Shown here: positions 9,972-21,408 of the stretch, in pieces
Layout of the letters: each line of letters opens with the position of its first letter
Position numbering within the stretch: position 1 is the stretch's first letter
Source: Heliopora coerulea
Taxonomy: Eukaryota; Cnidaria; Anthozoa; Scleralcyonacea; Helioporidae
Direction: 5' to 3'
DNA length: 64,000 nt
Assembly: GCA_030142905.1 (NCBI GenBank)
Contig: JASJOG010000143.1
Location: 124,001 to 188,000 of the forward strand
Program-made: the position numbers and the translations under genes
The notes under the pieces: generated by a model
Database searches by the model: none
What the model was told of the DNA's origin: nothing
The model's input: only the letters and a program-made list of their open reading frames with translations

Positions 9972-11352
9972 CTAAAGTAAAAAGTGACATTTTATAATAC
10001 CAGTCACATCAATTCTTAAATCTCCTGCACTAGCATGGTCATTATGGTAGTTGTGCAGCCATTAATCCTACTATTACTTTGGTATTCAGCATGTGAACGA
10101 CCAGAATCAATTTTTTACTATTTTATACTGTGCTGAGCTTTGGTCTTCATTTTCAAACTATTATTTTGAACTGATTACTAATTATGGCAAATTCATCTAA
10201 TACATGTACATGATGAAGAAAGTCTAGATACAGGGAAAAATGGATGGGTAACATTCATTTTTGGAAAATTTTCAAAATTTAAAGTCCTTTTGTTTAGAAG
10301 TTGAAGAAATGCTCTGCAATTCTGGGCATGTTTACAGAACAAGTTTTCAGAATTGAATATTCTGGACCCAATACCACTTCTCATAACCAATTAATCTTGT
10401 TTCATACAAAAATCAAACAAATACATCTGAAAGGAAATAAAAACGAAGACACTGTGTAAACACATGCAGTAGGGAGGAAGATAGAATCTGAAACATTAAG
10501 CTAATTTCCATAATGCCTCTGGAATAATAATTTCTAGGATGCTGGTGAAAATCTTGCTGGCAAGAACAGAGTGAAATTGCTTGGTGTCAGCCAGAGTAAA
10601 GCAACAACAGATAATTTTTCATGGAGTGGAGAGGCCAGCAGGCTAAATGAGTCAGGTGTTTCTATAAGTCTTTGACAGTACTGGATTCTGGAACCAGTGT
10701 TGACACCTCTACCATGAAGTCAAAAATAGCTATGTTGGGGAGCAGCTTGGCCTTTGAAAGGTGTAGCCCACACTTAGTCTGAACTGTTCCTTAACAATGC
10801 AATTAATCTCAAATGCCTTTTTGCCACATTGGCCAGGTCCTCTCACTGGATCTGCTACAGATAACCCCTGAACTGGTCATGATATCCCCTCTTGAAAAGT
10901 AAAGTAAGGCCTGTTTGAAGGTTACCTGCTACTAATTGACCTCACTTGACTAAAATAACCTCCTACTATTTTACCTTTTACTGGTAAAAGAGAGATCCTT
11001 TGGCCAACTTGGGGGCAATGGGTAGACCAGCCCTATACAACTCTCAACTAACTTAGGCAGAAAAGGGCCATTTTTGTTTTACTCTGATTCAAACTTTAAA
11101 ATTTAACTTGTTTAAAGGACATTTTTTGGTTCATTTCTTTTTTAATGGGTAAATGTATATTTATTTGATGAGTACTACCAATTTTCAAACACAAAATGTT
11201 TTTCATGATTACTCCTATAGGGGCAAATAAAATGTACAATTACAACGTTAGCGTGATTATCGTAAGGCAAAAATGTGCATATTGCACTAGTATTAAAGCA
11301 AGACGCACCCCTACCAACAAACAGTACTCAAAAACAAAAAAGGCTAACATAC
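9972..11352 (-). other. presumed intron of the MADF/BESS gene
   Basis: About 1.38 kb between the two halves of the MADF domain. The minus-strand 5' side reads GTATGT and the 3' side TTTTACTTTAG. No other coding segment or repeat boundary was recognised within it. Confidence 0.5.
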
Positions 11353-11729
11353 AATAAGTATTTTGAAAGTTTTTCCCATGCATGTGGCTTGCAGTTCCTG
11401 TCCTTGTATGATGCAGTAGAAGTGTTCCATAAACAGGGAAGATTTTTTATTTCTTCAATGAATATCTCTATATCGAATTCTTTTGTTTCTTCATATTCTG
11501 AACCTGTTCCAGAAACATTTGATAAACCAATTTCTTCATCATCAACATCTTTGAAATCGGCAGCATCGTGTTCTTCAGTTCGCTCCTCTTCAGATGGCTG
11601 AACTTCAGAATGATGTAACCCGATATCCAACTCTGAAAATCTATGTGTTTCATTGCTTTGCTGTTCTTGCAACCGCTGTAGTAAACCAACTAAATCCATC
11701 TCACCTAACACTCCTCCTATGTCCGCCAT
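11353..11729 (-). CDS. Harbinger partner protein, N-terminal exon (first half of MADF)
   Basis: The chosen start is the ATG at 11729-11727, in the good context AAAGATGGCGG; the open frame extends upstream to 11807. The first 80 or so residues are acidic and Ser/Glu-rich (EVQPSEEERTEEHDAADFKD). Then FDIEIFIEEIKNLPCLW and YKDRNCKPHAWEKLSK form the classic first half of a MADF domain (compare LIE-x-V-x-x-x-P-x-LW and WEEI). A GTATGT donor follows. The promoter side has been pushed more than 2.5 kb from the transposon end by the insertion at 11845, which may have silenced the gene. Confidence 0.65.
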
Positions 11730-12179
11730 CTTTGTTTGAAGTTCGGAATGAGTTTCCCGATTACTGGATTTTGATTGGCTTTTCAGTTTGTTCGACAAAG
11801 CGAACACGAAAAAAGTAGCCAGGTTTTCAACTGTCTTTCGACATCACTGATCTGAAAAATAGGACTGGATAGAGCAACCCAGGGTTGGACTGCGGGAGAA
11901 AATGAAGCCCGCGAAATTCAATCAGCGCCATATTGGAGTGACCACTTTCTCGGTAACGTTGTTGTAAGGCTATTATGAAAATGAGGAAACTCATACGTAG
12001 GGCTGTAGTAAACGAAGAGAAAATGTGAAAAGAAACGATAACACATCCCAAAGTGGTAGTGAGGGATCTGACGATGAAGAATCCAGGTTATAAAGAAAAT
12101 TTTCACGGACATTTCACTGGTAAGTATGGGGTGTCATTACCGTCAAAACTATTATGTTTCGTTAATATCTACCGGTTCA

Positions 12180-12500
12180 TTATTATACAGTTTTTTCGTT
12201 ATTATTATTCCCAAGTTCATCATGATCATGCAATGTCTAGTTATTAATTTGCATTTCTTTGTTATTATTATACACTGCTTTGTTAGTATTATGCACTGTT
12301 GATTTGTTATTATTATGCGCTGTTTCTTTATTATAAAGCATTGGTTTGTATTGGCACACACTGTTTCGTTATTATTGTGCAATGTTTCATTATTTGTACC
12401 GATTTGTTATTATTAGGCACTGTTTCAGTATTATTTTGCAATGTTTCGATATTATCATGTACTGTGGCATTATTATGCAGTGTTGTACTATTATCATAAC
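12180..12500. repeat. subterminal minisatellite of the inner transposon
   Basis: A degenerate tandem array of units resembling GTTATTATTATGCACTGTTTC. The matching array in copy 2 (25380-25620) has fewer units after its CACACTGTTTCGTTATTAT segment, so unit number differs between copies. Several long but meaningless open frames cross it. Confidence 0.7.
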
Positions 12501-12580
12501 CTAGTAAAATTTCATGCGCGTGTGAGTAGCTGGTACGTTGAGCAGGGCAGAAAGACAAACGAACATGCTGACAGATTTTG

Positions 12581-13328
12581 ATGGCAATCATAAACTTGTC
12601 AAATGGTGTTTTGTTGTTCACGGGTGTGAGGATGGCTTCACACCTGTGTATTTACCCTGCAATGCTAACAATGAAGCTGCCACAGTATTCTAAAATTTCA
12701 TAAAAGCAGTAGAAAACTGGGGATTGCCCTCCAGAACCAGGTGTGATGTTGTTAGGGAAGTGAAAATGTGGATGTTGTCAAGAATAAGTTAAACACTTGT
12801 GGTCCAGGTAAGGGGTCAGCTCTTGTGGGTAAGAGAATGCACAATCAACAAATTGAGCACCTCTGGTGGGATGTATTTAAGGATGTTTTAAACAATTGTC
12901 ACAATCTGTTTTCATTAATGGAGGATCTGAATATCTTGGAGTATTAAGCAGAGAATGACTTATAGTGCTTACATTATGCATTCCTTCATCACATGAACCA
13001 TTGTTTGGATGAATGGTCTGCTGTGTGGTTGAGACATCCCATGTCCACAGCAAACAACTATATACCCCTTCAGCTTTGGGTCCAAGGGTCATTGATGACA
13101 TCTGAAGAAGGTACCAATCCTACTGGAGTAACTGACAAGTATGGTATTGACTGGGATGGACCTATCCCACTTGATGACAGTTCAGTAGACATTCCACCAA
13201 CTAGTCCTGCTTTAACAAGTGAACAACTTACACAGTTTGAGGAAAGAACTATGGCACTTCAAGAATCAACATTAACAGAAGACAAACTTAAACTTTACAA
13301 ACTCACTAAAAAATATCTTCACCCTTAG
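12581..13328 (+). pseudogene. integrase-core transposase, C-terminal part only
   Basis: Starts at GATGGCAATCATAAACTTGTC (DGNHKLV), just past the deletion point. It keeps PVYLPCNANNEAATVF, the Asp motif RTRCDVV, the Glu motif QQIEHLWWDV and the tail LHYAFLHHMNHCLDEWS...RHPMSTANN. The last 111 codons (12993-13328) are open and end in TAG. Stops and frameshifts lie before that, so it is not functional. See the fuller copy at 25681-27067. Confidence 0.75.
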
Positions 13329-13329
13329 T

Positions 13330-14372
13330 TAAATGTCAAATTCATGGCACCCCTCTGAATGAGCTACTTTTCTCACAAACCAAAATGCAACATCAGTTAG
13401 AACAAGGTGGTTGGTTGCTTTTATTGTGTATATTTGAATCGAACTTGTACAATTCGTTTTATAGATCAACAGCAAAACAGTTTCAGCACAACTCTAAACA
13501 CAACTGCATTGAAAAATTAAAATTACTTCATATAACTAAACCTTTAGACACCTTTAAATGGCAAGTGTTATCAAAGCAAAATTTGCCTCAAATACCATCA
13601 ATATCTATTTTAATGGTATATTTCTTTAAAAATTGCTAAAGCAATGGCATTAAAACATTATATTGCAAATATGTGCAAACTACAAATATTTTTTACCAAA
13701 TGTAATTCTTATCCTGAGAAACATTTTCCTGTTTCAAATGACTGTGCAGAGCAGTTCATTTAAAGGTTCATCAAAGTTTAAAAATCCAAATATCAATGAA
13801 GCAAGCATAACTGAAACAGCTACCTGTGAATTGTGGTAAAACTGTTAATAAATTGCTTTAGCATACTGGAGACCAGTTTAACAAATTACATGTCATAGTA
13901 CAGCCCAGGAATCTTCAATTGGCAGCTTGCTGTCTAGATGTGGCCCATGAAACCTTCTTGAATCTATCAAAATTTTTTGGCTTGGGAATGCCAAACAACC
14001 ACGGCCTTTTCCATCCATAAAACTGGGCACTGTAAAAGGAAAAATCTCTGGCCTCCACAGTACGTAGACTATGCAGTAGATCTCGAAGTGCAGTACACAC
14101 CACCAACACGATCACTCGTTGCTCAATAGTCGATTATTTATCACGGGAAAATCAGTAATTTTATAGAAAATCGGGCAAATTGAAGGACATTGTCTCTCCT
14201 TGGCATGTTTTCATTTAAAATTTGACAATTATACGCCAAGAACCTACACACGTTGAAAGTTCTCCTCCAATTTCTTCGATGTAACCTATACAAAATATAC
14301 GGCGCACCTTGAAAAGTGGTCACTTCAATATGGCCGCCACGGCTGACTTCCGGCTTCACTTTTTCAACAATA
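13330..14372. other. non-coding 3' part of the inner transposon, copy 1
   Basis: Roughly 95% identical by eye to 27070-28062. A 66-codon minus frame (13915-14115) is open in both copies, but most base differences between the copies change amino acids, so I do not regard it as a gene. Near the end GGTCACTTCAATATGGCCGCC mirrors the left-end GCCATATTGGAGTGACC, extending partial inverted similarity inward from the terminal repeats. Confidence 0.5.
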
Positions 14373-14528
14373 GTTGCTCTATCCAGTCCTATTTTTCAGA
14401 TCAGTGTTCGACATCCATGCAGTCGGTTTGCGAAAACAACATAGCATTATGGCGCATGCTCACAAGAATTTTTCATCGAGAAAAGTCGATTCGCTCGAAA
14501 TATGTCGCTCAGTGGAAAACCGCCTTTA

Positions 14529-14600
14529 AGTGCAAAAACAGTAATAAAATTATTCTTCGATTTTGGACCTTTTCTAACATACACTGACAGTAGTTCTCTT
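14529..14600 (+). pseudogene. possible continuation of the interrupted reverse transcriptase
   Basis: If the HIRAN element and the Harbinger element are subtracted, the frame from 6927 runs on here as VIKLFFDFGPFLTYTD, which sits where a reverse transcriptase has its K-x-K-F-x-D-x-x-x-x-L-x-Y segment. This is a short match and depends on the order of insertions being right. Confidence 0.35.
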
Positions 14601-14824
14601 TGGCACCCCAGTAATCATTAACAATTTACGTTAAGGTGCCACTACAGTAGATGCCGTAAAGTTACAGTGCTCCGAGAATGGAATTGTTCGCATGTGTAGC
14701 TTTTATAATTTTCCGTCAGTATGCATTGATGTAGCCTGTTGGAACTGGGGGGCAAGCTTAGTTTAATCTTTAAACTATGTGGATTGTGACGAACGGAAAT
14801 GTTTTTAAAATAACTTATTTCCAG

Positions 14825-14896
14825 TTAGTTCGACAACATCAGAAACTACTACTGGACACCATCAAGGAGAATATGCAATCGGACTCTGATGTTTAA
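14825..14896 (+). CDS. possible 3' terminal coding exon
   Basis: A good acceptor (TAACTTATTTCCAG) is followed by 23 open codons and TAA. The reading includes QHQKLLLDTIKENMQ, which looks like the polar end of a real protein. A second frame (SSTTSETTTGHHQGEYAIGL) is also open, so the frame is not settled. No family is recognised. Upstream exons, if any, lie beyond the transposon nest. Confidence 0.3.
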   Translation, partial: LVRQHQKLLLDTIKENMQSDSDV

Positions 14897-16319
14897 ATGT
14901 TGGGTTAAATTATGAACCTTATAAAGATTTACTCTGAGTACATGTAAGGTCCTTTGGTGTTATTGATGAAAGTTCTACAGTCAAAATACAGTTACGGTGC
15001 CATGTTGCAACTGATAACAGCAAAATCAAAACTTCTGCATGTGTTGGTTAGAGGCTGGAGTTAAGTCATGTATGACGCAATAGTGCTACATGTACATCAC
15101 GTGGCGAGACTGAATAACATTGTTTGGGAATGGAATGGTGAAAGCCTTCAGAATTCTCAGACAGAGTTGACGAATTCTTGGGTGCATTTGATAGACTTGG
15201 TGAAATTTGTATACCTCACTGGGAACATATATATGTCTTCTCAATGCCCAGTATATATTAACATAAACTGTAGAGAAAAATATTTGCCACCTAAGTCCAA
15301 CACATATTGAGAATAAAACTAGTGTAATCATGAAACCCATGGATATTATGGGCTTTGACTAGCACAATAAATGTCAACAAACCACTAGTAAAACTCAACT
15401 AATTAGTGACAAGGGGGATCATGATTATTTTTAGATGGATGATCCTGAATTCTTAGGTCCTTGTGAAAATTTGAAAGCAAGGTGCAGTGATGGTGTCCAT
15501 ATTAAGTGAAAGTAAATTATGGAGTGTGGAAATCATACATTTTAAAACCCATCCAGAAACAGGCACTAAAAATTCAACTTTCAGGCCTTTGGCTGACAAT
15601 CAAACCCGTGACACTGCAAATCTACTGCAATTAAGTGCTCTGATAGACTGTTCTAGTTTATAGTAACAACATGGTAACTATCAAATCATTAAAACACAGT
15701 CAATGACATTTGCCAGCTAAACAGCAGTTCAGCAGACCAACTGTGTCACTGACTGGTTAGGGTAAGAGTTTGTATTAGAGTTAGTAAGCTGGCAGAATGG
15801 TGAATGTCTTGCTTGGGTTTGCTTAACTGCAGCTGTACCTAATTTTACAAGAAAACAATTCTCCTGTCATTTGATACATTATATTGTTTAATATCCAAAT
15901 CTAAGACTCATATGATAAGTTTAGACATGATTTTTATCGTAAATTGGTAACCATGTTTAACATTCAATTAAACGAAATAAAGAAAAGCTTATAAAAAAAT
16001 GAAATTGGCAAAATCAAAATCATTTAGATTGCCTGTTTGGTGAATGAATGGGGCACCATGATGTTGACTGTTATTATTATCTAATTTGTAATTGTGGATT
16101 CAGTTTGAGATATCAAAATAAAATTAATTTACCATGTCAGCTACTGAAATCTGGAAGTGTCAGGGTTTCCTTAGAATGCCAAATCACATCACTGAAGATT
16201 GTAAACTTACAGTAGCATGCAATTGGGATTGAACACAGAAGACTGGTGACTAATATGATTATTTTGTTGCTATGCAATCTACTACAGAAAACTGCTGGAG
16301 CAATCTGAAAAAAACTTCT
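14897..16319. other. unannotated DNA
   Basis: No gene recognised. An 80-codon ATG frame at 15068-15310 is followed at once by AATAAA, but it has no family resemblance and may be chance. Words of repeat family F (CAGTTCAGCAGACCAACTGTG) occur near 15723. Confidence 0.3.
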
Positions 16320-16865
16320 TAGAATTGGTAGTACAGTACTGCAGTTTAGCAGACCCATCATGCCACTAGTCTTTTGCCATTGGCTTAGCAAACAAGATAA
16401 TGAGCTCTTGGCATGACATTTATACAGCAAAGCTAAGTGTTTGCATGACCATACCTAAAACACATCAAGATATCTGCACATTTAAAAAATATAAGGTTAG
16501 AAAACTTCTCAAGGATTTTTACTCCAAAAAGGCTTCCTTAATGACGTACATGAAGGGGTCAAAATCTCACTGATTTCATTGTTTTGTCACCAATGTTTTA
16601 GATTTACTTCCAGACCAAGGCCAAAACAAAAACTAAGCCCCAACCCAAAACACCTACCCTAACCCTAAATGCAATTCCTATAAACCCTATGCCTAAACCC
16701 AATACCTAAACCTAATGCCTAAACGCCATCCCCAAACCCTTTTCCCTATCCCTAACCCTAATACCCTAACCTTAATTAAATGTGGATGGTAAGAATGGAG
16801 ATTGCTTTTGCCTCTACAATACTCTTTGTCTCTTTAATTCCAAATAAACAAATATTTTCACATGC
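16320..16865 (+). repeat. dispersed repeat family F with CCCTAA-like tract
   Basis: Begins CTGCAGTTTAGCAGACCC, then blocks matching 34180-34560 in the same order (ATATCTGCACATTTAAA, GGATTTTTACT, CAGACCAAGGCC, ACTCTTTGTCTC). Between about 16638 and 16775 it holds degenerate CCCTAA, CCTAAAC and CCCTAATA units that resemble telomere repeats. Because the tract recurs in the same place in other copies, it belongs to the element. Confidence 0.6.
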
Positions 16866-18177
16866 TTTGAGATGTGCAACTTTTCACACCAAAAGCTGCC
16901 TCATTTGTGTTCTGATCCTGGAACAAAGACTGGCAACAAGGTGGTTTTGTTAAACCACAGTCTAGTCCTAGATTTTCATTCATGCAGTATTAAATATATA
17001 AGAACAATTAAAAAGCTTCCTGTTCAATAAGTTTAAGTTTTGGTTTTACAGTGTAGCAGGTAGTAATGCCTTATGTTTTGAACCAATCAAAATCATTCCA
17101 ATGTCATCATTTATTGTTCATCAATTGTCAAGAACAACATAAAGGAGATTTTTCCATTTTTCTTGTGCTTGCTCTGGTGGTTACTTGTGCTTGCTTCACT
17201 ATTTTTCATCAGAAAACTGTGTTTTGAAGTAATCACAAGAGGCCTAAGTTACCTAAGAGTTACCCCATCTCATGACAAATATTCCCTTGACTTAAAATAT
17301 AAACAACCTGTAGAGTCCAGCAGATGTTTAAAAATTTACAAAATCATGAGTCACAAGATAAGTAAAAAGAGCAAAGCAAAAACGTTTAGGACTCTAGCAA
17401 TGGCAAATGCAAAATCAAGTATGTGTGACCTGTTCCTTTCATGACTTGACTTGACCATATGTTACACTGTACTCTCCAAGAACAAAAAGTAATTACAAAG
17501 CTGCCAGTACTGGAGAGAGTGTTGGAGAAACAACAATGATTCTGTGAATGTCACTGTTGAATGATAACAACTGCAGCATTTCAAGAAGTGTAACTCTATC
17601 AGACATTGCTCATTTGGTGAATGACATGAACCATTAATTAAATACAAAAGACCATGAAGGCAACACAGAATCATCCCAAATCAGAAAAGAATTGAATAAT
17701 ATTGGCCATTAGCAATGTAGTGCTAATCTTCCCCCACCTCTATACATACTGTATATATTATGCCATGTAACCATCACATGTATTATATGTGCATATTTAT
17801 ATGCAGCTGTACTCTACAGTTGATGTATACATCTATACGTGTACAACTACATCTCACTGTGAATGTGCATGTGCATGACTGTGTACAAGTTTATACCTTT
17901 ATCTTTGTGTGAGGGTTTGTCTGTGTGATTGGGAGAATGGATGGACAAGTAAAGAATTTGGTGTTATTTTTAACCTCTTATAAGACCTAGCTTGAGAACT
18001 CTGGGAGCCTCGAGGGTTTTAAAGATTTAAAACCAATCAAAAGCCCATACACTGTCAGACTTATGTTGAAAGCAAGTCCTAATCTTTGCAATTTATCTTA
18101 ACTGTAACCATAAACCATATCTTCTCATCACACAATGATAAAAACGGATTAAATAAAAATAAACAGACAAAATTTAC
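16866..18177. other. unannotated DNA
   Basis: No coding segment that I can support on either strand. 17750-17880 is rich in TATAT and TGTGCATG runs. If the Ig receptor gene extends this far, this is intronic or 3' to it. Confidence 0.3.
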
Positions 18178-18274
18178 CTTTGTTGTTGGCCAATACTCCT
18201 AAAGCTGCTGTAGGGGATGCACTGGGTATTGAATTTTCCTATCTGGCTGAATATGTGATAGGCCTGATGGTAAA
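18178..18274 (-). CDS. possible cytoplasmic exon of the Ig receptor gene
   Basis: On the minus strand a pyrimidine tract (CTGCTTCTTTTTGAATAG) precedes 97 bases that end at a good donor (AACAAAG, then GTAAAT). Entered in phase 1, the same phase left by the transmembrane exon at 24765-24878, the frame is open throughout. It reads YHQAYHIFSQIGKF and then CIPYSSFRSIGQQQ. The four tyrosines would suit a signalling tail. It leaves in phase 2, so at least one more exon would follow. Membership in the receptor gene is inference from phase and position. Confidence 0.3.
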
Positions 18275-20481
18275 CTATTCAAAAAGAAGCAGTTAGGGAT
18301 TGGTATGTTAACTTTTTGGTCCACATTTGACTTTTCAGTTTTTAGTTTGGCTAATGCTTCAATGTGAGGCAATTTTTTGTCAAGAGAAAATGTTTCAGAC
18401 CACAAGAGTTAGGAATACCTCAATTAAATTTGTCTGTTTCCAACTTTTTTGAATTCCTCTGGCTAATGCCTGACAATTTTGCTCATCAAGGGGAGACATC
18501 TCATAGTGGGAGGGGTTACTAAAGGTACTAGGTTTCGACCAGTTAAATTTACGAACATCTGGGTCTGGTAAATCAAGAGAAATTGTCAGACATTAGCCAG
18601 ACTAATCCTGAAAAAATAAAATCATACCTAAGAAGTAACAAGATTAATCAAGATACGATCCAACCCTTTAACCCTCAGTATCCACGTGCAAGTTGAGAAT
18701 AGTCTAGCATTACCAAGAATTAAATCTTCAAGGGTTGCCTAAAATGGGAAAGACTTAATTCTGGGAAGCTGAATTTCAAAGGTGTGTTTGGATTAAATGT
18801 ACTCCAACATTCTGTACATGCAAGTGTACAAAAGTCATTCATACATGTAGTACAATAAAAAAGAAAACGCCGTATGCTGTCGGTGTACTTGAAGAATATC
18901 ATTTTGACCCAAGTGCATGTCTAGATTGACTGCCCTATTCCTCCAATCCAAGGATACTCTACAACTGTTATTCCCTTGTTGACTGATTATTTTATCAGCT
19001 TGTCAAAATTGCCATTTTGACTGTGGAATATGTGCTGCAATAAATAATTAATAAGCTGTTTTTCTGGGCACATGTCTTTTTTGCTTGCTTGACACTTTAT
19101 CTATCACATAAATGTGCCAACTTCTCAAGCTCAATCTATTGCTACCCAGACAGTGAACCCATGCTCTCTCTTTGCTTGCCTGGAATTAGCATGATTTAAA
19201 TGGGAATGTTACCAAAGGCAACAAGGGATTACCATAATGGAGACAGTTTTAATACATTGCTGACAACCAGGAAGTACCCTCCTGCTCAACAAAATCTAGT
19301 GACATTGCTGTTGCTAGAATAAAATAAAAAATGTTGCCTTAGGTGTAGGAGGGTTAATTCTGTGAATAGATTTCTGTACCCCAGACCATAATTGAACATG
19401 AAACCCCATCACCACCTAGATTCTCCAAGCATTGAACTACAAAAACAATTGAGATTGTAGAGTGATGTGTCATGTTAACTACATGCACTACATATAGTTC
19501 ATAATTGATCGAGAATAGGTGTACTGGCAGGTCTTATGCATTAACATGTCAGTCAGTCATTGTGTCCACTTAATCACAAACAAATGACTGACTTATTGAG
19601 ACTTCCCACACTTCATACAGTCCATCTGTTTCACTAATTATAAACCAGCTCACACTGTAACCTTAGCCATATTGTACCCTATGTTTTCACCATCTTGCCA
19701 TGCAGTGATCAGATGTTACTTGTTTGACATTTATTTGGGGCTAAGAACTATTTTCTGAGGGTTAAAGCATGAAAATTGCACACTAATGATGTTTAACTGC
19801 CTTAACATCAATTTCAACTTTACATGTAACTCTTTAATACTGTAGTTTTATGTGTGTGGTCATTATCATTCCAGTGAAGCCCAGGCAAATGTTTTCCATG
19901 GTACTATAAAGGAAAATCTTGTCAAGAAAAGCTTAAGAAACTCTCAGTTAATGTGTTGTCTCAACAAAATAAAACTGGCCTTTAGAAAAAAAAACATGTG
20001 GTTACCCTATTCTTGACATTAAAAAATCCAATATTACTCATTGGAAAAACCTAGAAATCATAATTTAGGCCTAATTCACCCCTTTTCCCCTGGGATAACA
20101 AGAGGTCAGCTTGAAATTTTGTTGTCAAGTGAACAACCATCTCCTAAAATGTAGCAGTCAAAGAAAAGTTTTCTCATCTTGGACAACTGGATGTCTACTT
20201 CTGTTTTAAATTCAGGTCAAAAAATAACATATATTGCACTACTCATTCATATCTTTCATGACAAAATTTCCATCACATTAAGGTGATCTGTGTGTAACTG
20301 GAATAACTTTTCGTACTTTTGTCTGTAACCATTAGTAAACAGTTTTACTGATCAAGGAGAGACATTTAGTTGTGAAAGGGTTAAGATGGCATCCTTAGAC
20401 TTAAAACATGGGGTTGATTAATGTCAGTTTGCTGTATTGCAGTCAAACAGAAACATTTTATGCTTCGCCTGCTATTCTCAG
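18275..20481. other. unannotated DNA with repeat family E-like fragments
   Basis: Contains two inverted family E-like pieces (18466-18600: CTCTGGCTAATGCCTGACAA and TTGTCAGACATTAGCCAGAC). No gene recognised in the rest. Confidence 0.3.
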
Positions 20482-20603
20482 GGTATGGCAGATGGTGCAG
20501 ATGAAGGTCTTTGAGACATTCACAACAGGTTTAGTAATGTAACATTGAAACCAGCCTTATTATCTGTATATTCCTTTAATTTATGTAATTCACTGACAAT
20601 AAA
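20482..20603 (+). CDS. possible 3' terminal exon with polyadenylation signal
   Basis: Acceptor-like CGCCTGCTATTCTCAG ends at 20481. One frame then reads GMADGADEGL and stops at TGA (20512-20514). AATAAA lies at 20598-20603 in ACAATAAAACATGC. It is a plausible last exon for a plus-strand gene, but only ten codons are available to judge. No upstream exons were identified. Confidence 0.25.
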
Positions 20604-21408
20604 ACATGCATTATTAACCATAAAGTGTCTTTACTTTGTTATACTGTGGTATTTATATCACTAATATCTTAGAATTTAAACTTTAAGCATACTACATACC
20701 ATTTATATAAATATAAACCAAACTAACCGGTTAACTCCAGGTTTATGGCTCAAAAATTGTCCATTGCTGAAATGTTTCTCCCCTTTTTTATTTCAAGGGT
20801 ATCAAATCAAACGGAAAACCAGGTACAAAATCATAATCTCAGCCAATGAGTTGTCAAAATTGAACTTCATCGATATTACATTCCACACCAAACCTCGCCA
20901 CATTCCTGTACTCCACTAACTACCTGGAAGTGAAAAATGGTTATTTCGACTAATTTGGGGCACGATTCGATGGCTGTATTAGCCAAACTCTCGTTTCATT
21001 AGTAGCCATTCGACTTCTTGCTAACAATAACATTCTTTTAGGTTTGTCTAGCACTGTAATGCATGTAGTAGTAACAAATAGAAAGTCTCTGTTTAACTTC
21101 ATTGAAGCTTGTTATCTTTGGATAAATTTCAATTTTTCTAGTTTATGAAAATTACCAACTCCAAAATGAAATTTCACGGATAAAGCTCTTTTGTTTGATA
21201 GTGAGGACGATTTCGAAACTTAACTAGGTCGTCCATCACTTCAGTTGCTTATAACTCCTGTGCAACCTACAATAGCAATGGACAGCAATCGCGTTCAATG
21301 ACCCTTCTTAAAGTTAAACTTACACTCACAACTCTCACAAACCCAGTACATTCGGGCAATCGTTCCCGTTAGCTTTAACTTGAAGGCAAACATCATTAAA
21401 TATCTTAC
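20604..21408. other. unannotated DNA
   Basis: No gene, repeat end or RNA recognised. Confidence 0.3.

Larger units (their letters stand above)
11845..14406 (+). mobile_element. integrase-core DNA transposon, copy 1 (internally deleted)
   Basis: Perfect 34-bp inverted ends starting CACTGATCTGAAAAATAGG, flanked by an 8-bp duplication TTCGACAT (11837-11844 and 14407-14414). Order inside: left subterminal region, degenerate array of about 21-30 bp units (12180-12500), the 3' part of an integrase-core transposase (12581-13328), non-coding right part. Compared with the copy at 25042-28096 it lacks about 640 bases between roughly 12575 and 12581. It sits inside the Harbinger element and is therefore younger than it. 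Confidence 0.85.
7909..14525. mobile_element. PIF/Harbinger DNA transposon
   Basis: 41-bp inverted ends (7909-7949 and 14485-14525) beginning AGGCGGTTTTCCACTGAGCG are identical as far as I can read. They are flanked by TTA on both sides (7906-7908, 14526-14528), the 3-bp duplication typical of PIF/Harbinger. The element encodes the two usual proteins in convergent orientation: a DDE endonuclease (plus) and a DNA-binding partner (minus), here of the MADF/BESS type. It was later split by the element at 11845-14406; without that it would be about 4.05 kb. It starts only nine bases from the end of the HIRAN element. Confidence 0.85.

Noticed and set aside
12152..12621. Asn/Thr-rich minus frames in the inner transposon
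   Set aside because: Translations of the degenerate tandem array.
13915..14115. 66-codon minus ORF open in both copies of the integrase-core element
   Set aside because: Most differences between the copies change the amino acid, so there is no sign of selection on a protein.
16638..16775. Interstitial telomere or chromosome-fusion scar
   Set aside because: The CCCTAA-like units are degenerate and recur inside the same dispersed repeat at 31 and 34 kb.
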